Assembly (NCBI RefSeq): GCF_032452875.1
Contig: NC_083880.1
Span: 61,268,829-61,332,828 of the forward strand
Direction of reading: 5' to 3'
Source: Bos javanicus
Taxonomy: Eukaryota; Chordata; Mammalia; Artiodactyla; Bovidae
DNA: 64,000 bases
The notes beneath the pieces were generated by a model. The model was not told where the DNA came from and ran no database searches. It worked only from the letters and a program-made list of their open reading frames with translations. The position numbers and the translations under genes are program-made. Positions 24,800-35,877 of the stretch are shown here, one piece after another (within the stretch, counting starts at the first letter, position 1; every line of letters starts with the position of its first letter).

Positions 24800-26460
24800 C
24801 TAATAATAACAACCCTTCATGTTCATTGAGCAAATCCTGGCCAAGCCTGTGCCCAACCCTAGGCCCTGTGCCAGGTACTCAGGGGTGAAATAAGCCAGTC
24901 TGGGCCTGCAGAGAAACAATGACGCTGTGGTTTGAGGGTAGGCTTTGGTATCAGATACAGCTGAGTGCAAGACCCAGCTCTGCCTCTTACAAGGTGAGTC
25001 ACTCTGGACATGCTATAGGGCCTCCTGAAGCTCTGAATTCTCCATCTTCATACCAAAGCAGTTGTGAGGACCAAAGAGGATGATTATGTCAGGGCATAAA
25101 CATAGCACCTGGCACAGAGCAAGCACTCAACACACAGCGTCTGTCGTTATTACTAAGGAACACTTATGCGTTTTACTTTCTCATTTGAGCCTTGCTTACT
25201 CTGCGGGCTGGTACTATTCTCTCAGATGTGTGGATGAGGCTGGAAAGCTGATTCGGATAGTGCAGCAGCACCACCAGCGAGAAATTAAGCTAAGCTTCAA
25301 ATCTGAGTGCAGAGTTTTATCTAAGGTTTTGTAGAAAGTGATCAATACATCCTGTAACGAGCCTTGCCTGGTGTGTCTGGGAGCTGAGGGAACAGCTGGG
25401 TGCCGCACACAGACTGACTCAGATGGCAGAAGAACACACCAGCATGGCCCAGGGTGTGGGGCATGGAAACAGATCATTGAGGAAGGGCACCCAGGCCCCT
25501 CACTGCAGTACCCACAGCATGCCCAGCACTCAGCACAAATAAAGCATGCACCAGTATTTGCTGATTTAACAAATGAAACAAAACTCAGGACAGCTCTGAG
25601 CAATGAATCCAGACTTACTAAAAGCAACATCGATAAGAGTGAGTTAAAAGAATTCTAAGCCATTTACTGTGGGATAAGACTCCTGCTGTAGTTTCCTCCC
25701 TGAAATGGGACTGAACATACCCACATCACTCACTTCACTATGAAATGATGTATACACATCATCTTTATACAAAGACGTAAATTATCAAGTGTTATCATGC
25801 ACATAAAAACGGTTATCATCATGCTACAGACCACTAAGGCAGTAAAGTGTCGTGAAGACAAGCACCTCAGGTTTGAATCCCCGGTCGTCCTGGTAACAAT
25901 AGTCTGCGAGGCTCCGAGCATGCCACTTTTCTCTGAGACTCAGTCTTCTCAACTCTACCGTGAAGATGACACTACCTACCTGGCAGGGTTTTTAAGATGG
26001 TTTAGAGATAAAGAACACAGGCTTCGAGTAAGCCAGACGTGGTTTCAAATCTTAACTCTGCTTCTTACTAGCTGAGTCCCCCCAAATCTCACTGTCCAGT
26101 AATGCTGAGGTTGTTGGACAGTAACACAGAAATGAAGCTGGGGAAAGCCCTGCCACATAGTAAGCACTGGATAAACGCCAACAACCATTCATACACATTC
26201 GGGGAAGGGGGTGCAGTGCAGTGTTTAAAAGGGGGAGCTTGGAAGTTACCCTTGTACGCTTTGCCACTTACTAACCGTGCTACCCTGCATAAGCTACTTA
26301 ACATCTCTGTACCTCAGTTGCCTCGTTTGAAAAACAGGGATAATAATAGCAACAACTTCAGAATATTGTCTACGAATGGAATAAATTAATACATGTAAAG
26401 CATTGTGAACAATGCCTGGCATACAATAAGCACTTGATAAATGTTAGGTGCTATTAATAG
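24800..26460 (+). mobile_element. MIR relics
   Basis: Plus-strand MIR copies at about 24930-25150, 25840-25990, 25995-26110 and 26210-26450 (each with 'ctctgcctctta'-, 'tctcaactctaccg'- or 'agctacttaacatctctgtac'-like cores). 25270-25800 shows nothing recognisable. Confidence 0.5.
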
Positions 26461-27679
26461 TAACATTAACAATAATATTAATCACCAAGTGGAATAAGAG
26501 GGAGGGACTGTATAATCCTGGGACACGGGCATCCTGTGGAAGAGTTCCAGGGAAGTCCCTGGGCAGCTGTTTGTAGGCAAGTTCTCAGCCTCTGGCAGAA
26601 AGACTCTTCTATAGAAAGGACATGAGGCTGAGGGTTCCTGAGCAAAAACTTCAGTCCTGCTGACCAAGAGGCCAGCCTCTGGGGAGGCCAGTCAGGCTCC
26701 TTGGAAGGACACAGTGTTCCCGGCCCCGCCTGACTCGGGGGAACAAAGGCACGTGTGTGTGGCCAGGGAGGAGGGAGGGGAATGTTTCCCTTTCAAGAGC
26801 GGAACAAAGGATCTGAGGCATAGTTGAGTGCGTTCCAATTCCCTCCCAGGCTAGCTTCCATTCCTCAGATGATTGTCCAACAAGGTTTTCAATCTTTTAG
26901 CTTCCTCCTGAAAGGTAACCGCGGGGAGGGGGTGGCAGGCTCCACTCGACCCTCCATCAATCGTCTCCAAGAGGTAGGATTTCTACCTGCCAAACCTCTG
27001 AGGAGTCCCAGGTCTGTGCAGGGGGTGGGGTGGGGACCCCTGAGGGTTAATGGATGACATAGGGCACCGCAAGTGACAGGTTTCATGTCCCTCTAGGGGA
27101 AGTTCAAGACTACTACTAACTGCTCCTTAGTGTGGAGCCAGGAGAGAATCCAGGAGTTTGGACAACCCCCCTCGAAGGGTGGGTGCAAAGGTGTGACAGA
27201 ACTCAGTGGAAAGCATTTTCTAAATCTGAAAGGGATGATCGTGAGCTGGAGAGAGAAGACGGTGAAGGGTCAAAGGGGAGGGAACAAAGAAACTGACAAG
27301 AGGAAAGGGAGAGACATGGGCAAAAAAGGAGTCTGTGCGTGGGGAGAGCCTTTAGGAATATTACTTTCCAATTTCCACACTCTAGCCAGCAAGAATCCGG
27401 CTGCAGGGCTGGGACAGGAAGCAGTCCATGGAAGTCACTGCAATGGCATTTCCTGAAGAGGGAGAAAAAAACCTCTAGTTCCGAGGAGAGCTCTGGAGTC
27501 TGACCAAAAAGTGCTGCAGTGGGGAGCCAGTCTCAAAGCTCTGGCTTGGCCTGAGTCTCATCAGGGGTGAAACCATGAGGCAGAAGGTCCCAAAGGCAGT
27601 TTCTTCCTGCAAAAATACTATTTACAAAAATCAGTATGTAATAAATGGGAAGCCAGGTGATGTGATTGAAGGAACCCTA

Positions 27680-28580
27680 GGATGTGACTGCTGATACTAA
27701 CCGTCACTATGCAGAGCCATACGACAGGAATTAACTCACTGAATCTTCAGAACACAGCACCATTATTACAGCCATTTACAAGGTAAAAGACTTGCCCTAG
27801 GTCACACAGCATACAAGTGATCAAATCTAGATCTGAAAGCCCAAACCCTGCATCTTCCTCGTGATGGGCAAGTCACTTCATCTTTCTCAGCCTGATTTCC
27901 CTCTGCTCACCTCCCGGGCTGTCGGTTATAAGCATCAAAAAGGCAAGGTGGGGGGAATTACTGGCAGTCCAGTGGTTAGGACCCCGAGCTTCCAATGCAG
28001 GGGCCATGGGTTTGATCCCTGGAAAGAGCCATCCTACAGCATAACTATCATGAAATATGCCACAATGGTGGAACCCACCACAAGGCCTAGGGCCATTGAG
28101 AAGCAGGATTCCTAGACTCAACTTCAAACCTCCATCTTATAGATGGGAAACTGGGGCCTAGAAGTGATGTAGCCAAGGTGAAACAGTGAGCTGAGGCAGA
28201 TTTGAGACTAGAACTGGGATCCTAACAAAGACCAGCATTTGACTAACATGGCAAAGCAGCACTACAGAGCTCCTGGCAGGACAGGAACACTGCCGGGGCC
28301 TGCCTGCCTGCCCTAAGGGTGTGCCAGGTCACTGTGGAGTCCAAACAAGGGAGAACAGATACTGCAGATGCTGTGAATAGGTCTCTGACACAAGCTCTGT
28401 GCAAAAATGGTCAGAATTACGATACCAACTACTGTCAGACTCTATGCGTCTCAGGCAGATCTCGTTAGGTCTTTGTGAAGCAGGTAATACCTGCCCTAAG
28501 GTTCAGAGAGTTCAAGAAGCTTGCCCAAGGTCACAGAGCTAGACACAGGTGATCTGGGACCTCAATCCAGACGCGGTGCA
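27680..28580. mobile_element. MIR complements around a CHR-type SINE
   Basis: MIR complements at about 27690-27850, 28110-28240 and 28430-28575 ('cttgcccaaggtcacagagc'). A CHR-type SINE on plus lies at 27955-28100 (ACTGGCAGTCCAGTGGTTAG, GGGTTTGATCCCTGG). Confidence 0.6.
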
Positions 28581-28779
28581 ATTATTCAGAAGCAAGAGTG
28601 CTAGAGGGAAGGGCCATTCAGGACACCACATTTGGAGAGACTATCTCCAAAGAACATCTAGCATACTTAAACCTGATTCTATGACTGCTAAGCTAAGTGG
28701 TTAAAAAATGTGGCTTTCAAGGTGGTCGGACCCATCAATACGCCATGTGAGTCTGGTCTTGTTCCTTAGTCCCTTTTCA

Positions 28780-29332
28780 CCATTTCCACCTCTACCTCCT
28801 GATTCAAGCCACTCTTCTTTCTCACTTGACTGCTGCGCCAGCCTCTTTGCTGGGTTCCCCTGTGGAATTCAGAACTTGTGGAGCTCATCCCTGCTCCTGA
28901 TCTTTTCCTGGGCTCTCATTCAGCCAAAGTCGAGTCCTCATCACGGCCTGTGATACGCTATGAGACTGGCCCCTGGCTACTCTGCCCCCTCAATTCCACC
29001 CACTCTCCCCTCTTCCCTCTCCCCTCTGACCACTCTTTCTCTTGCTGTATTCTCCCCAGCTGCACTGGCCTTCTCTTTCATCCTTGAGCCTGGCCAGCAC
29101 ACTCCCTTCTGAGTCCATCCCTCTGCTTATAACACACTCTCTAAAGGAACCCACATTAACCACCAACTTACCTTCTTCAAGTCTTAGCTGAAATATTACC
29201 TTTCAGTGATGCCTTCCCTAGACACTCTTTTAAAACTGCAGCCTTATCTCCTTTGCTAGGCATGCCTCAATGTACTTTATTTTCTTCATAGCACTTAGTC
29301 TCAACTGATATATGTTACATATGTATATAATT
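28780..29332 (+). mobile_element. L2, left part (split by nested SINEs)
   Basis: L2 3' region on plus: 'cttcaagtcttagctgaaat', 'gtgatgccttccctagac', 'catagcacttagtctcaac'. It continues at 29853. Confidence 0.7.
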
Positions 29333-29853
29333 GGGGCTTCCCAGTTGGCTGAGAGGAGAAGGCACTGGCGACACACTCCAGTACTCTTGCCTGGAAAATC
29401 CCATGGACGGAGGAGCCTGGTAGGCTGCAGTCCATGGGGTCGCTAAGAGTCAGACACGACTGAGCAACTTCACTTTCACTTTTCTCTTTCATGCATTGGA
29501 GAAGGAAATGGCAACCCACTTCAGTGTTCTTGCCTGGAGAATCCCAGGGATGGGGGAGCCTGGTGGGCTGCCATCTATGGGGTCGCAGAGTCGGACATGA
29601 CTGAAGCGACTTAGCAGCAGCAGCAGCAGCAGCAGGTGCCTGAGAAGTAAAGAATCTGCCTGCCAATGCAGGAGATCTGGGTTGGATCCCTGGGTTGGGA
29701 AGACACCCTGGAGAAGGAAATGGCAACCCACTCCAGTATTCTTGCTTGGGAAATGCCATGGACAGAGGAGCCTGGAGGGTTACAGTCCACGGAGTCGCAA
29801 AGAGTTGGACACAACTTAGAGACTAAACAACAACAATTACATGTTGTCTGTTT
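29333..29853 (+). mobile_element. Bov-tA SINE, split by a Bov-A2
   Basis: Head GGGCTTCCCAGTTGGCTGAG at left is separated by 29355-29636 from the rest of the same element, which resumes AGTAAAGAATCTGCCTGCCA and ends in an ACAACAACAA tail. Confidence 0.88.
29355..29636 (+). mobile_element. Bov-A2 SINE nested in Bov-tA
   Basis: Two Bov-A units and a CAG-repeat tail (seven units near 29614-29635). Flanks TGGCTGAGA (29346-29354) and TGCCTGAGA (29637-29645) are the duplication with one mismatch. Confidence 0.9.
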
Positions 29854-29985
29854 CTCCCCATTAGAATATGAGCTCCCGACATAGAAACGTAATTTTATGT
29901 AATGCTGTACCACTAGTGCCTAGGACAGCCTGACACACAACAGGAGCTCAATTAATACTATCTGAATCAATGCATAAATAATTAG
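29854..29985 (+). mobile_element. L2, right part
   Basis: Continues the L2 of 28780-29332 with 'tttctccccattagaatatg' and 'aacaggagctcaattaatac'. Confidence 0.65.
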
Positions 29986-32009
29986 ATAAAGGGCAATTCC
30001 CATTACTATTATTCTGGTTTGATAAGTGTCTGTTTCTTCAGAAATTTAGTGGGCTTCTCTTTCATTACATACCTGCTATGCCTAAGGCCTCTGCTCCATG
30101 TCAATTAAACAAGTATTGACAAGACGTGGAACTCTACTCTCAGGAAATTCCTAAACCTAATAGAGGTGTGGTAGTGTCAGAAATGTCTTTATACTAATTT
30201 AAACTCTATCAGTGTGATTAACCTACCCAAGCTCTCCTGTACCATACTAAAAAAAGGCTTAGCCCCTCTTCCTGCAGATATTTGAAACCAGTGATCCTGG
30301 TCTCCTGGGTCTTCTTGTCCCCAGGCTAAACAAAAAAACCCACTGGGACTGTCTGACTCAGATCTGCCAACTGGGAACAGGGAAGACAGACTGTCGGCCC
30401 GGGAGACAGAAGAGAAGCGGATCCAGGAGCAGACTGACTCCTTCAAAGAAAAGAGAGGGAGTCCTTGGGGAGGACTCCACGGAATTAGGTTGGGGGCGGG
30501 GAGAGAGCCCGGCTAATTAAGGCAGTAGGAGATTATGTTTCTGTAGAAGAGCAGCTCACTGGGAATTACCCCTAAATCTATCCATGGTAAACCCAGACAA
30601 AATCATGGCTGCTGAAATAAAGCCCTGTGATGGAAGGCTGAGGGCACTGGAAAAAACCAGGAAGGATGCTCAAGCCTCTAGCCTCAGGACAGATACCTGC
30701 TGGGGAAGGGATAACTAACAACTGCACCTTCCGGTAGCCCACACAAAAACCAAGAAAACCCTGCAGGTTCCACTGAAGGCCCCTGAAAAAACCTGGGGTG
30801 ATTTTCTACCAGAAGCTGAAGGGCTCTGTGGGGCTACTGCGGAAATCAATCCTAGGAAGCCTGGAAAACCCTATGATGGTGATGGAGTTTTAAGGGCAAC
30901 TTCAAATGTACCTCCAGAAGAACCGAGTGTTTTGAGGGGGAGCCCCTGAGACACTTCTACCTCACTTTGGGACCTGAATGAGATTACTAAAAATTTCCAC
31001 GTTTGGGGTTTCTAATGGGGTTTCCCCAAGAAAACCGCAGAATTGCCAACAGCTGCTGAGATCTGCAAAGGTCGCTGAGGTGCTTCAGCAAAGCACACAT
31101 CAGTGCCAATGAAGCCAGAACAGTCAAGAAGAAACCTACAGAAACTAGAAGACCACAGAGCCATGCAGCCTGGGGAAAGGCCAAATGATGTTTTCTTCCC
31201 CCACCCCCCAAAAACTGTTCAACAATGTGTTTCCATCAAGCTAAGGGGTTTCCCAGGGACAGTGATCCCAAAATGGCCTGGCCCACCTGGGTCCGACCAC
31301 CCAACTGTCCACATTCCCATTGGAAAGCCCCAGAAACATTCAATCTCTGCTGTTCTGGTTGAGTATCTCAAGGGCTGGCTTTGTGTCTCAAGAAACTCTG
31401 GGGTCAAAGTTCAGTTTTTGGAGCCAGGTAGCCCACTCATTAAAAGAAGTGCCTCCACCATACAATTAGGGCCCAGGAGAGCCTTTGTTCTACATCATTT
31501 ACTAGAGTCAAGCTATGGCAGGTGGCTATCATTAGTTCACTTTACAGGTGGGAGAGATGAATGGACAAGAGAGACAAACAGGTTCAGCACCTCGCCAGGG
31601 GACTCTAGGTAGGCAGTGGTGTGGCTATATAGATGAGGAATTCCAGTCCTTGGGGCATCACCCACAATTAAGCAGACGTACTTGGAGTAGGCCATCTTCT
31701 CCCTTTATGCACATAATTCTTACCTGCCGGGAGGGCCAGAGACGGTTTTAACAAAAAATTAACAAGAAGCCCACTCTCACTGGGCAAAATCCTGATACTG
31801 ACTTGAGTTTTACCAGTGACAGAATCTAGAAGCTGCATACATGCCTCTGGCAGCCTGCTACTGCCAACACAGGTGCTGTTCTTCCTGCAGTTCCTGAACA
31901 AGGCCAGCATCACAGACTCAAGTGAACACCTCCACAGGCATGTTTTGCTTGGCCCAACAGCGTCTCTGGCTCACATTATTACTCCTAAGACAATGTGATA
32001 TGGAGGGGA

Positions 32010-32300
32010 AGAGATTATAGGCTTTGGAATTAGGCCCACCTGGGGTAAATTCTCACTCAGTCACCTAACTGGCTGAGGAATACTTGGGGCCAGTCATTTA
32101 AGCTACCAGGAGCTTCATATATAAACTGAGAATAAACCTACCTATCTTAGAAAGTTATTGTGTGGAGTATATGAAATAACATGTTATTTCCATGAGATAA
32201 AGTACCATATCTGGCTTATAGCCAATACCTAGCACATGCCTGCTTCACAGAAGATGCTCAGTGAATTTTGGCTGCATAAGTAAAAGACCTAATACAATGC
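32010..32300 (+). mobile_element. MIR relic
   Basis: 'attctcactcagtcacctaactggc' type core (from 32049) and 'cagaagatgctcagtgaatt' end. Old. Confidence 0.55.
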
Positions 32301-34599
32301 CTCATGCATAAGATATACTCCATAAAAGCACATTTCCTTTTCCTTTCCTGCAAGGATGCTAAATTTAGAGCATATCCCAGAGTGGAATGGCCCATAATTC
32401 TTACATTCATGGATTCCCCAGGCACAGCCTCCAGGAAGGTTATGAGATGCCACTGCAGCAGCCAGTGTGCAGCTCAAATAGAATGGTCCCTGAGAGGAAG
32501 TGGGCGGGTACCTTCTACCCAAAGGATCCCAATGTCACATGTTCTCTATCTCTTGGCCTTGGGAAGAACATGTGCCCAGAAATGCTTCTGACATAACTGG
32601 CTCTTCTGCACATATCCTCTCTGTCCACCAAGAGGAAGTAACATATGGTATGCTGTCCAACGGGCTCTGGTAACTCTTGGGCAAAGAGACTGCAGAAGAT
32701 GGAATGTCAATCCAGTGGTGATCTAATGATCTTGCCCAGTGTTGCTGTGTCGAAGACTTCTTTCCACACGTAACACTGGGTGACTAACAACTCTCTGGTC
32801 CAGGTGGCACTCTTAGACACTGGCTGGCAGGCCAGGAACCTCTCCCATGTTGCCTTTTGTTAACAGTTGGCCACAACCCACATGGTATTAGGACCACCAG
32901 CCAGAGATAACAGTGAGGGGCAAATGGCCCAAGTCCCTACTTAGGCCTCAGAGGGTGTGTCGGAAACACTGGAATCCTGTTCCTCCTGTAGTAAGTTAAA
33001 CAAATATTTGCCCCTAAAGAAAATCAAAGCAGGCAGAAATAAGAGAGGTCATCACACAAACCAACAGGAACTATTTAATCATTTATTCCCCCAGGGAGTT
33101 CATTTACTGAAAGGCTTTCAAGTCGGGTCAGTCTTAGCCAAAGAAAGACCTCCACCTTTACCTTCCCAGCCCCACCTTGGTCATCTGACCTCTACTCTGC
33201 TTTTTATAAGAACTGGCAGTAGGAAGAGTTGATGAAGTTGCAAAGAAATGGGAAATAAGACAGGGGGTGGTGTACCTGGAGGTCCCTTGCTCAGTGGTAA
33301 ACTGAAGTGGCTGCCACACCCTAGGCCCAGCCTCTGGATAATTGCATTCTCAACATTCCTGAGTCCATGGTGCGTGGCCCTTTCCACCTCAGCTCCTTCA
33401 ATAGATGACTTATTTTCCACAGCCTGCTCAATTTCTGAAGGACAGAATGAATACCTCTCATAAGCCCTACACCTCCCTGAGGCAGGGAGATAAGCGGGGA
33501 GATATGACTGAGTTCACTGCAAAAGAGCAAAAGCTGCTGACAGTGACCACAGGTAAAGAATCCCTCCACACCAGCTCATCCTGACTTGGTGATATCAGGG
33601 CAAGGGAATTCTCTTCCCTGGCAAAGGAATGAGGCACGACTCGGTTTCAGAAAGTGTACCTGGATCTGACAATAACTACTAGAGCAAACTTCCTGTCGCT
33701 ATGCTCACATCAGCTCCAAGATTTACAAGGACTGCAAGGCAAGGAGGGTTGGCCACATTTTTTTAGTGGAAGAACCTGAGGCTCAAGGTAAACTGGCCTG
33801 TCCAAGGTCACACACCTAGTTAAGTGACGGGGCTGGGACTCACACCCGTGTCAGTTTGTTTCTGAAGTCTGTCACTGAATCTCAATGTGCCAAGGAGCCC
33901 CAAAGACCAGGTTCTTGCATTGCCAGCAAACAGTGCTCAGTGAAGAGGCCCCAGGGCCGTGGCAGAAAAGTGACAAGCATAACAGCTGGAGCTCCCCAAC
34001 CAACCCAGGCAGTGAGGTGCAAAGTCCCTGGGCTTATGCGTGACACAGCAAGCGCTCCGCAAACTGGCCAACCACACAGAAAAGTCACATACTTTAGAGC
34101 CAATAAACATGGGCCATAGGACAAACACAACTGGCCCACTGGCGCAGCTTACAACCTAAAATCAATCCTCAGCCATCCAAGCCAGAGGGATGCAAAGCCA
34201 GGACATGCAAACTCTGAAATAAAGGGAACCTGATTTAGAGGAGGGAAGCCCAGGACAGGATTGACATCTCAAGGGAGTAAGACTGAAGGGGCTGGTGGGT
34301 CACTGATACTCACTATCTTCTCCAGGCATTCCACTCATCACCCCCTTAACATCATGAGCCATTATGTCAGGGTGAGGGGTAACCTGTTACCTTTGCATTC
34401 TCAAAGGTTTGGGGCCAAATGAACACACAGGCTATGTTATCTTCTGCAGAGAAACTGGAACACAAGTATGACAGAGTAGGGTCACGAGGAAGACAGAATG
34501 AAGATGTCTGGTCCTCACAGAACTAGGTTATCTGTATTTCAGAAGTTAATCTCTGTGATACAATGAGGCCAATTATGTCTCCTTAACAAACAATAATAA

Positions 34600-34689
34600 T
34601 CACCCAGCACAACAGACACAGGGGGAAAGGTTGTTGGGGATTTGACCAGAAGCCAAGGAAAATGAATATGTAAGGGGCGTGGTTCTTAC
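34600..34689 (-). other. BCL2L1: Read-through tail of exon 2 (Bcl-x beta-like)
   Basis: If the exon 2 donor is not used, the frame continues for 29 codons (starting VRTTPLTYSFSLASG) and ends at a TGA at 34600-34602. This predicts a 217-residue protein without the C-terminal anchor. The unspliced Bcl-x beta form is known in human and rodents with its own tail; whether it is made in ruminants cannot be judged from DNA. Confidence 0.6.
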
Positions 34690-34692
34690 CCA
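34684..34692 (-). promoter_or_regulatory. BCL2L1: Bcl-xL 5' splice site of exon 2
   Basis: TGG|GTAAGA on the minus strand follows codon W188; the exon ends at 34690 and the intron starts at 34689. The human Bcl-xL exon 2/3 junction lies at the same residue. Confidence 0.95.
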
Positions 34693-35253
34693 GCCGCCGT
34701 TCTCCTGGATCCAAGGCTCTAGGTGGTCATTCAGGTAAGTGGCCATCCAAGTTGCGATCCGACTCACCAATACCTGCATCTCCTTGTCTACGCTTTCCAC
34801 GCACAGTGCCCCACCGAAGGAGAAAAAGGCCACAATGCGACCCCAGTTCACCCCGTCCCGGAAGAGTTCATTCACTACCTGTTCAAAGCTCTGATATGCT
34901 GTCCCTGGGGTGATGTGGAGCTGGGACGTCAGGTCGCTGAATGCCCGTCGGTACCTCAGTTCAAACTCATCGCCTGCCTCCCTCAGGGCTTGCTTCACCG
35001 CTGCCATGGGGATCACTTCCCGGGCATCCGAGCTTCTGCTGTGGCCAGTGGCTCCATTCACAGCAGGGCTATCCGCCAGGTGCCAGGATGCGTTGCCATT
35101 GATGGCACTGGGGGTTTCCATATCTGATTCTGTCCCTTCTGGGGCCTCAGTTCTGTTCTCTTCCACATCACTAAACTGACTCCAGCTGTATCCTTTCTGG
35201 GAAAGCTTGTAAGAGAGAAAGTCAACCACCAGCTCCCGGTTACTCTGAGACAT
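34690..35253 (-). CDS. BCL2L1: BCL2L1 exon 2 coding part: Bcl-xL residues 1-188
   Basis: This exon encodes the N-terminal 188 residues of Bcl-xL, the anti-apoptotic BCL-2 family protein of the outer mitochondrial membrane that binds BH3 proteins, BAX and BAK. Read on the minus strand it gives MSQSNRELVVDFLSYKLSQK at the start, so the BH4 helix is residues 4-24. A long loop (about 26-82) holds HLAD-S, the known caspase site and Ser62 region. BH3 is about 86-100 (core LREAGDEFEL), BH1 about 129-148 (NWGRIVAFFSFGG), and BH2 begins at about 180 and is cut by the exon end after ENGGW. The rest of BH2 and the membrane anchor (residues 189-233 in mammals) must lie in exon 3, left of this window. The ATG at 35253 is the family start; an in-frame TTG 39 bases upstream is not a plausible alternative. 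The exon ends in phase 0 before a GTAAG donor. The loop differs from human at several positions, including NASW for NPSW and SRSSD for SSSLD. Confidence 0.98.
34874..34881 (-). promoter_or_regulatory. BCL2L1: Alternative 5' splice site for Bcl-xS
   Basis: On the minus strand the sequence CAG|GTAGTG occurs exactly after codon 125 (exon end at 34879; 375 coding bases from the ATG). Use of this donor removes residues 126-188, that is BH1 and the start of BH2, in frame (63 codons, phase 0 at both donors). This is the documented Bcl-xS junction, which yields a short pro-apoptotic protein. The intronic hexamer GTAGTG is weaker by consensus than the GTAAGA of the downstream Bcl-xL donor, in keeping with Bcl-xL being the main product. 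Confidence 0.93.
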
Positions 35254-35383
35254 TTTTATAATAAGGATGGGCTCCGCCAGTCCATTGTCCAAAACACCTG
35301 CTCACTCACTGGGTCTGGTCTCTGCTTAGTGGTTCTCTTCGAAGATCCAAAGCCAAGACAAGGTTCTGAAGGGAGAGAAAGAG
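35254..35383 (-). other. BCL2L1: BCL2L1 exon 2, 5' untranslated part
   Basis: The minus strand upstream of the ATG closely resembles the human BCL2L1 leader as I remember it, ending in TTATTATAAAAATG. Two AG acceptors are 18 bases apart: one at 35384-35385 puts CTCTTTCTCTCCC in the exon, the other at 35366-35367 uses that pyrimidine tract as its own splice signal. Human cDNAs, from memory, include the CTCTTT segment, which favours 35383 as the exon boundary. Both would be in the untranslated leader and would not change the protein. Confidence 0.8.
35256..35285 (-). other. 9-codon upstream ORF ending 2 bases before the Bcl-xL ATG
   Basis: An ATG at 35285 opens a short frame (MDWRSPSLL, stop TAA at 35256-35258) that ends two bases before the main ATG at 35253 and is in another frame. 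From memory the human leader has a similar ATGGACTGG at this place. Such a tight spacing could lower initiation at the main ATG or allow reinitiation. Confidence 0.7.
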
Positions 35384-35673
35384 CTTCAGGGGTAAAAAAA
35401 TGAATATGCAAGCCATTTACCTACAACATCCCATTCCCCACTCCAGGTACTTGAACTGGGTTCTTTGCCGCTCTTATGAAGATCTGGGTCTAGCTTCCCA
35501 GGTACTTCGATGAAGTCAATTTGAAAGCACCAGTGGGCTCTGAATCATCACACTGACCTTTTTTTTCCCCTCCCCTTTTATCCCAGCCACCCCCTTTTCT
35601 CTGAAATGTCTTCCTCGAAAAGTCACCCCCATGGGCAGTCTGCCCCCCACCCCCATACCCCCTCACCACCTAC
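35384..35673 (-). other. BCL2L1: BCL2L1 intron 1 (290 bp)
   Basis: On the minus strand the donor GTAGGT follows ACGGATTTGAAT (exon 1 end at 35674) and the acceptor AG is at 35384-35385. The size is close to the short first intron of about 280 bp that I recall for mouse Bcl-x. It contains a TTCCTCGAA motif (35611-35619). Confidence 0.8.
35611..35619. promoter_or_regulatory. STAT-type TTCN3GAA motif in BCL2L1 intron 1
   Basis: TTCCTCGAA matches the palindromic STAT core with 3-base spacing. BCL2L1 is an established STAT5 and STAT3 target; whether this copy is used is unknown. Confidence 0.4.
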
Positions 35674-35771
35674 ATTCAAATCCGTCTCAGGCGACGGCAG
35701 GCAGGTGCAGCCCCCGGAAGATCTTTTGTATCATAGGTGGGAGAGGAGGTGGCAGCGGGGATGCCGGTAAG

Positions 35772-35828
35772 TCAACCGGCCTCGCGGCGGCGGCTGGCAA
35801 AAAAAGCAGCTCCGGCTGGAGGGATCAT
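35772..35828 (-). other. 18-codon upstream ORF in BCL2L1 exon 1
   Basis: ATG at 35828 opens MIPPAGAAFFASRRREAG, stop TGA at 35772-35774. It lies wholly inside exon 1. No function is implied beyond possible control of translation. Confidence 0.55.
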
Positions 35829-35877
35829 GCGACCCGGCGGACTGAGAGCTCAGGAGGCGACACAGGAATTACGAAGC

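Larger units (their letters stand above)
1..34689 (-). other. BCL2L1: BCL2L1 intron 2 (partial, 3' end outside window)
   Basis: Everything left of the exon 2 donor is intron 2; exon 3 is not reached. In human this intron is over 50 kb, so a long intron is expected. No coding exon is recognisable in it. Stretches where I see no interspersed repeat and no gene are 1-362, 560-930, 1360-1740, 2330-3085, 4480-5945, 10340-11150, 13570-14030, 17045-17280, 20150-21050, 22300-23480, 26480-27680, 29990-32010 and 32300-34600 (apart from a MIR near 33780). Those near 22880-23120 and 26690-27100 are relatively GC-rich and are the best candidates for regulatory DNA. Confidence 0.9.

Noticed and set aside
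35254..35292. In-frame 13-codon N-terminal extension of Bcl-xL
   Set aside because: It would start at TTG, not ATG, and lies in the known 5' leader; Bcl-xL starts at MSQSN in all mammals.
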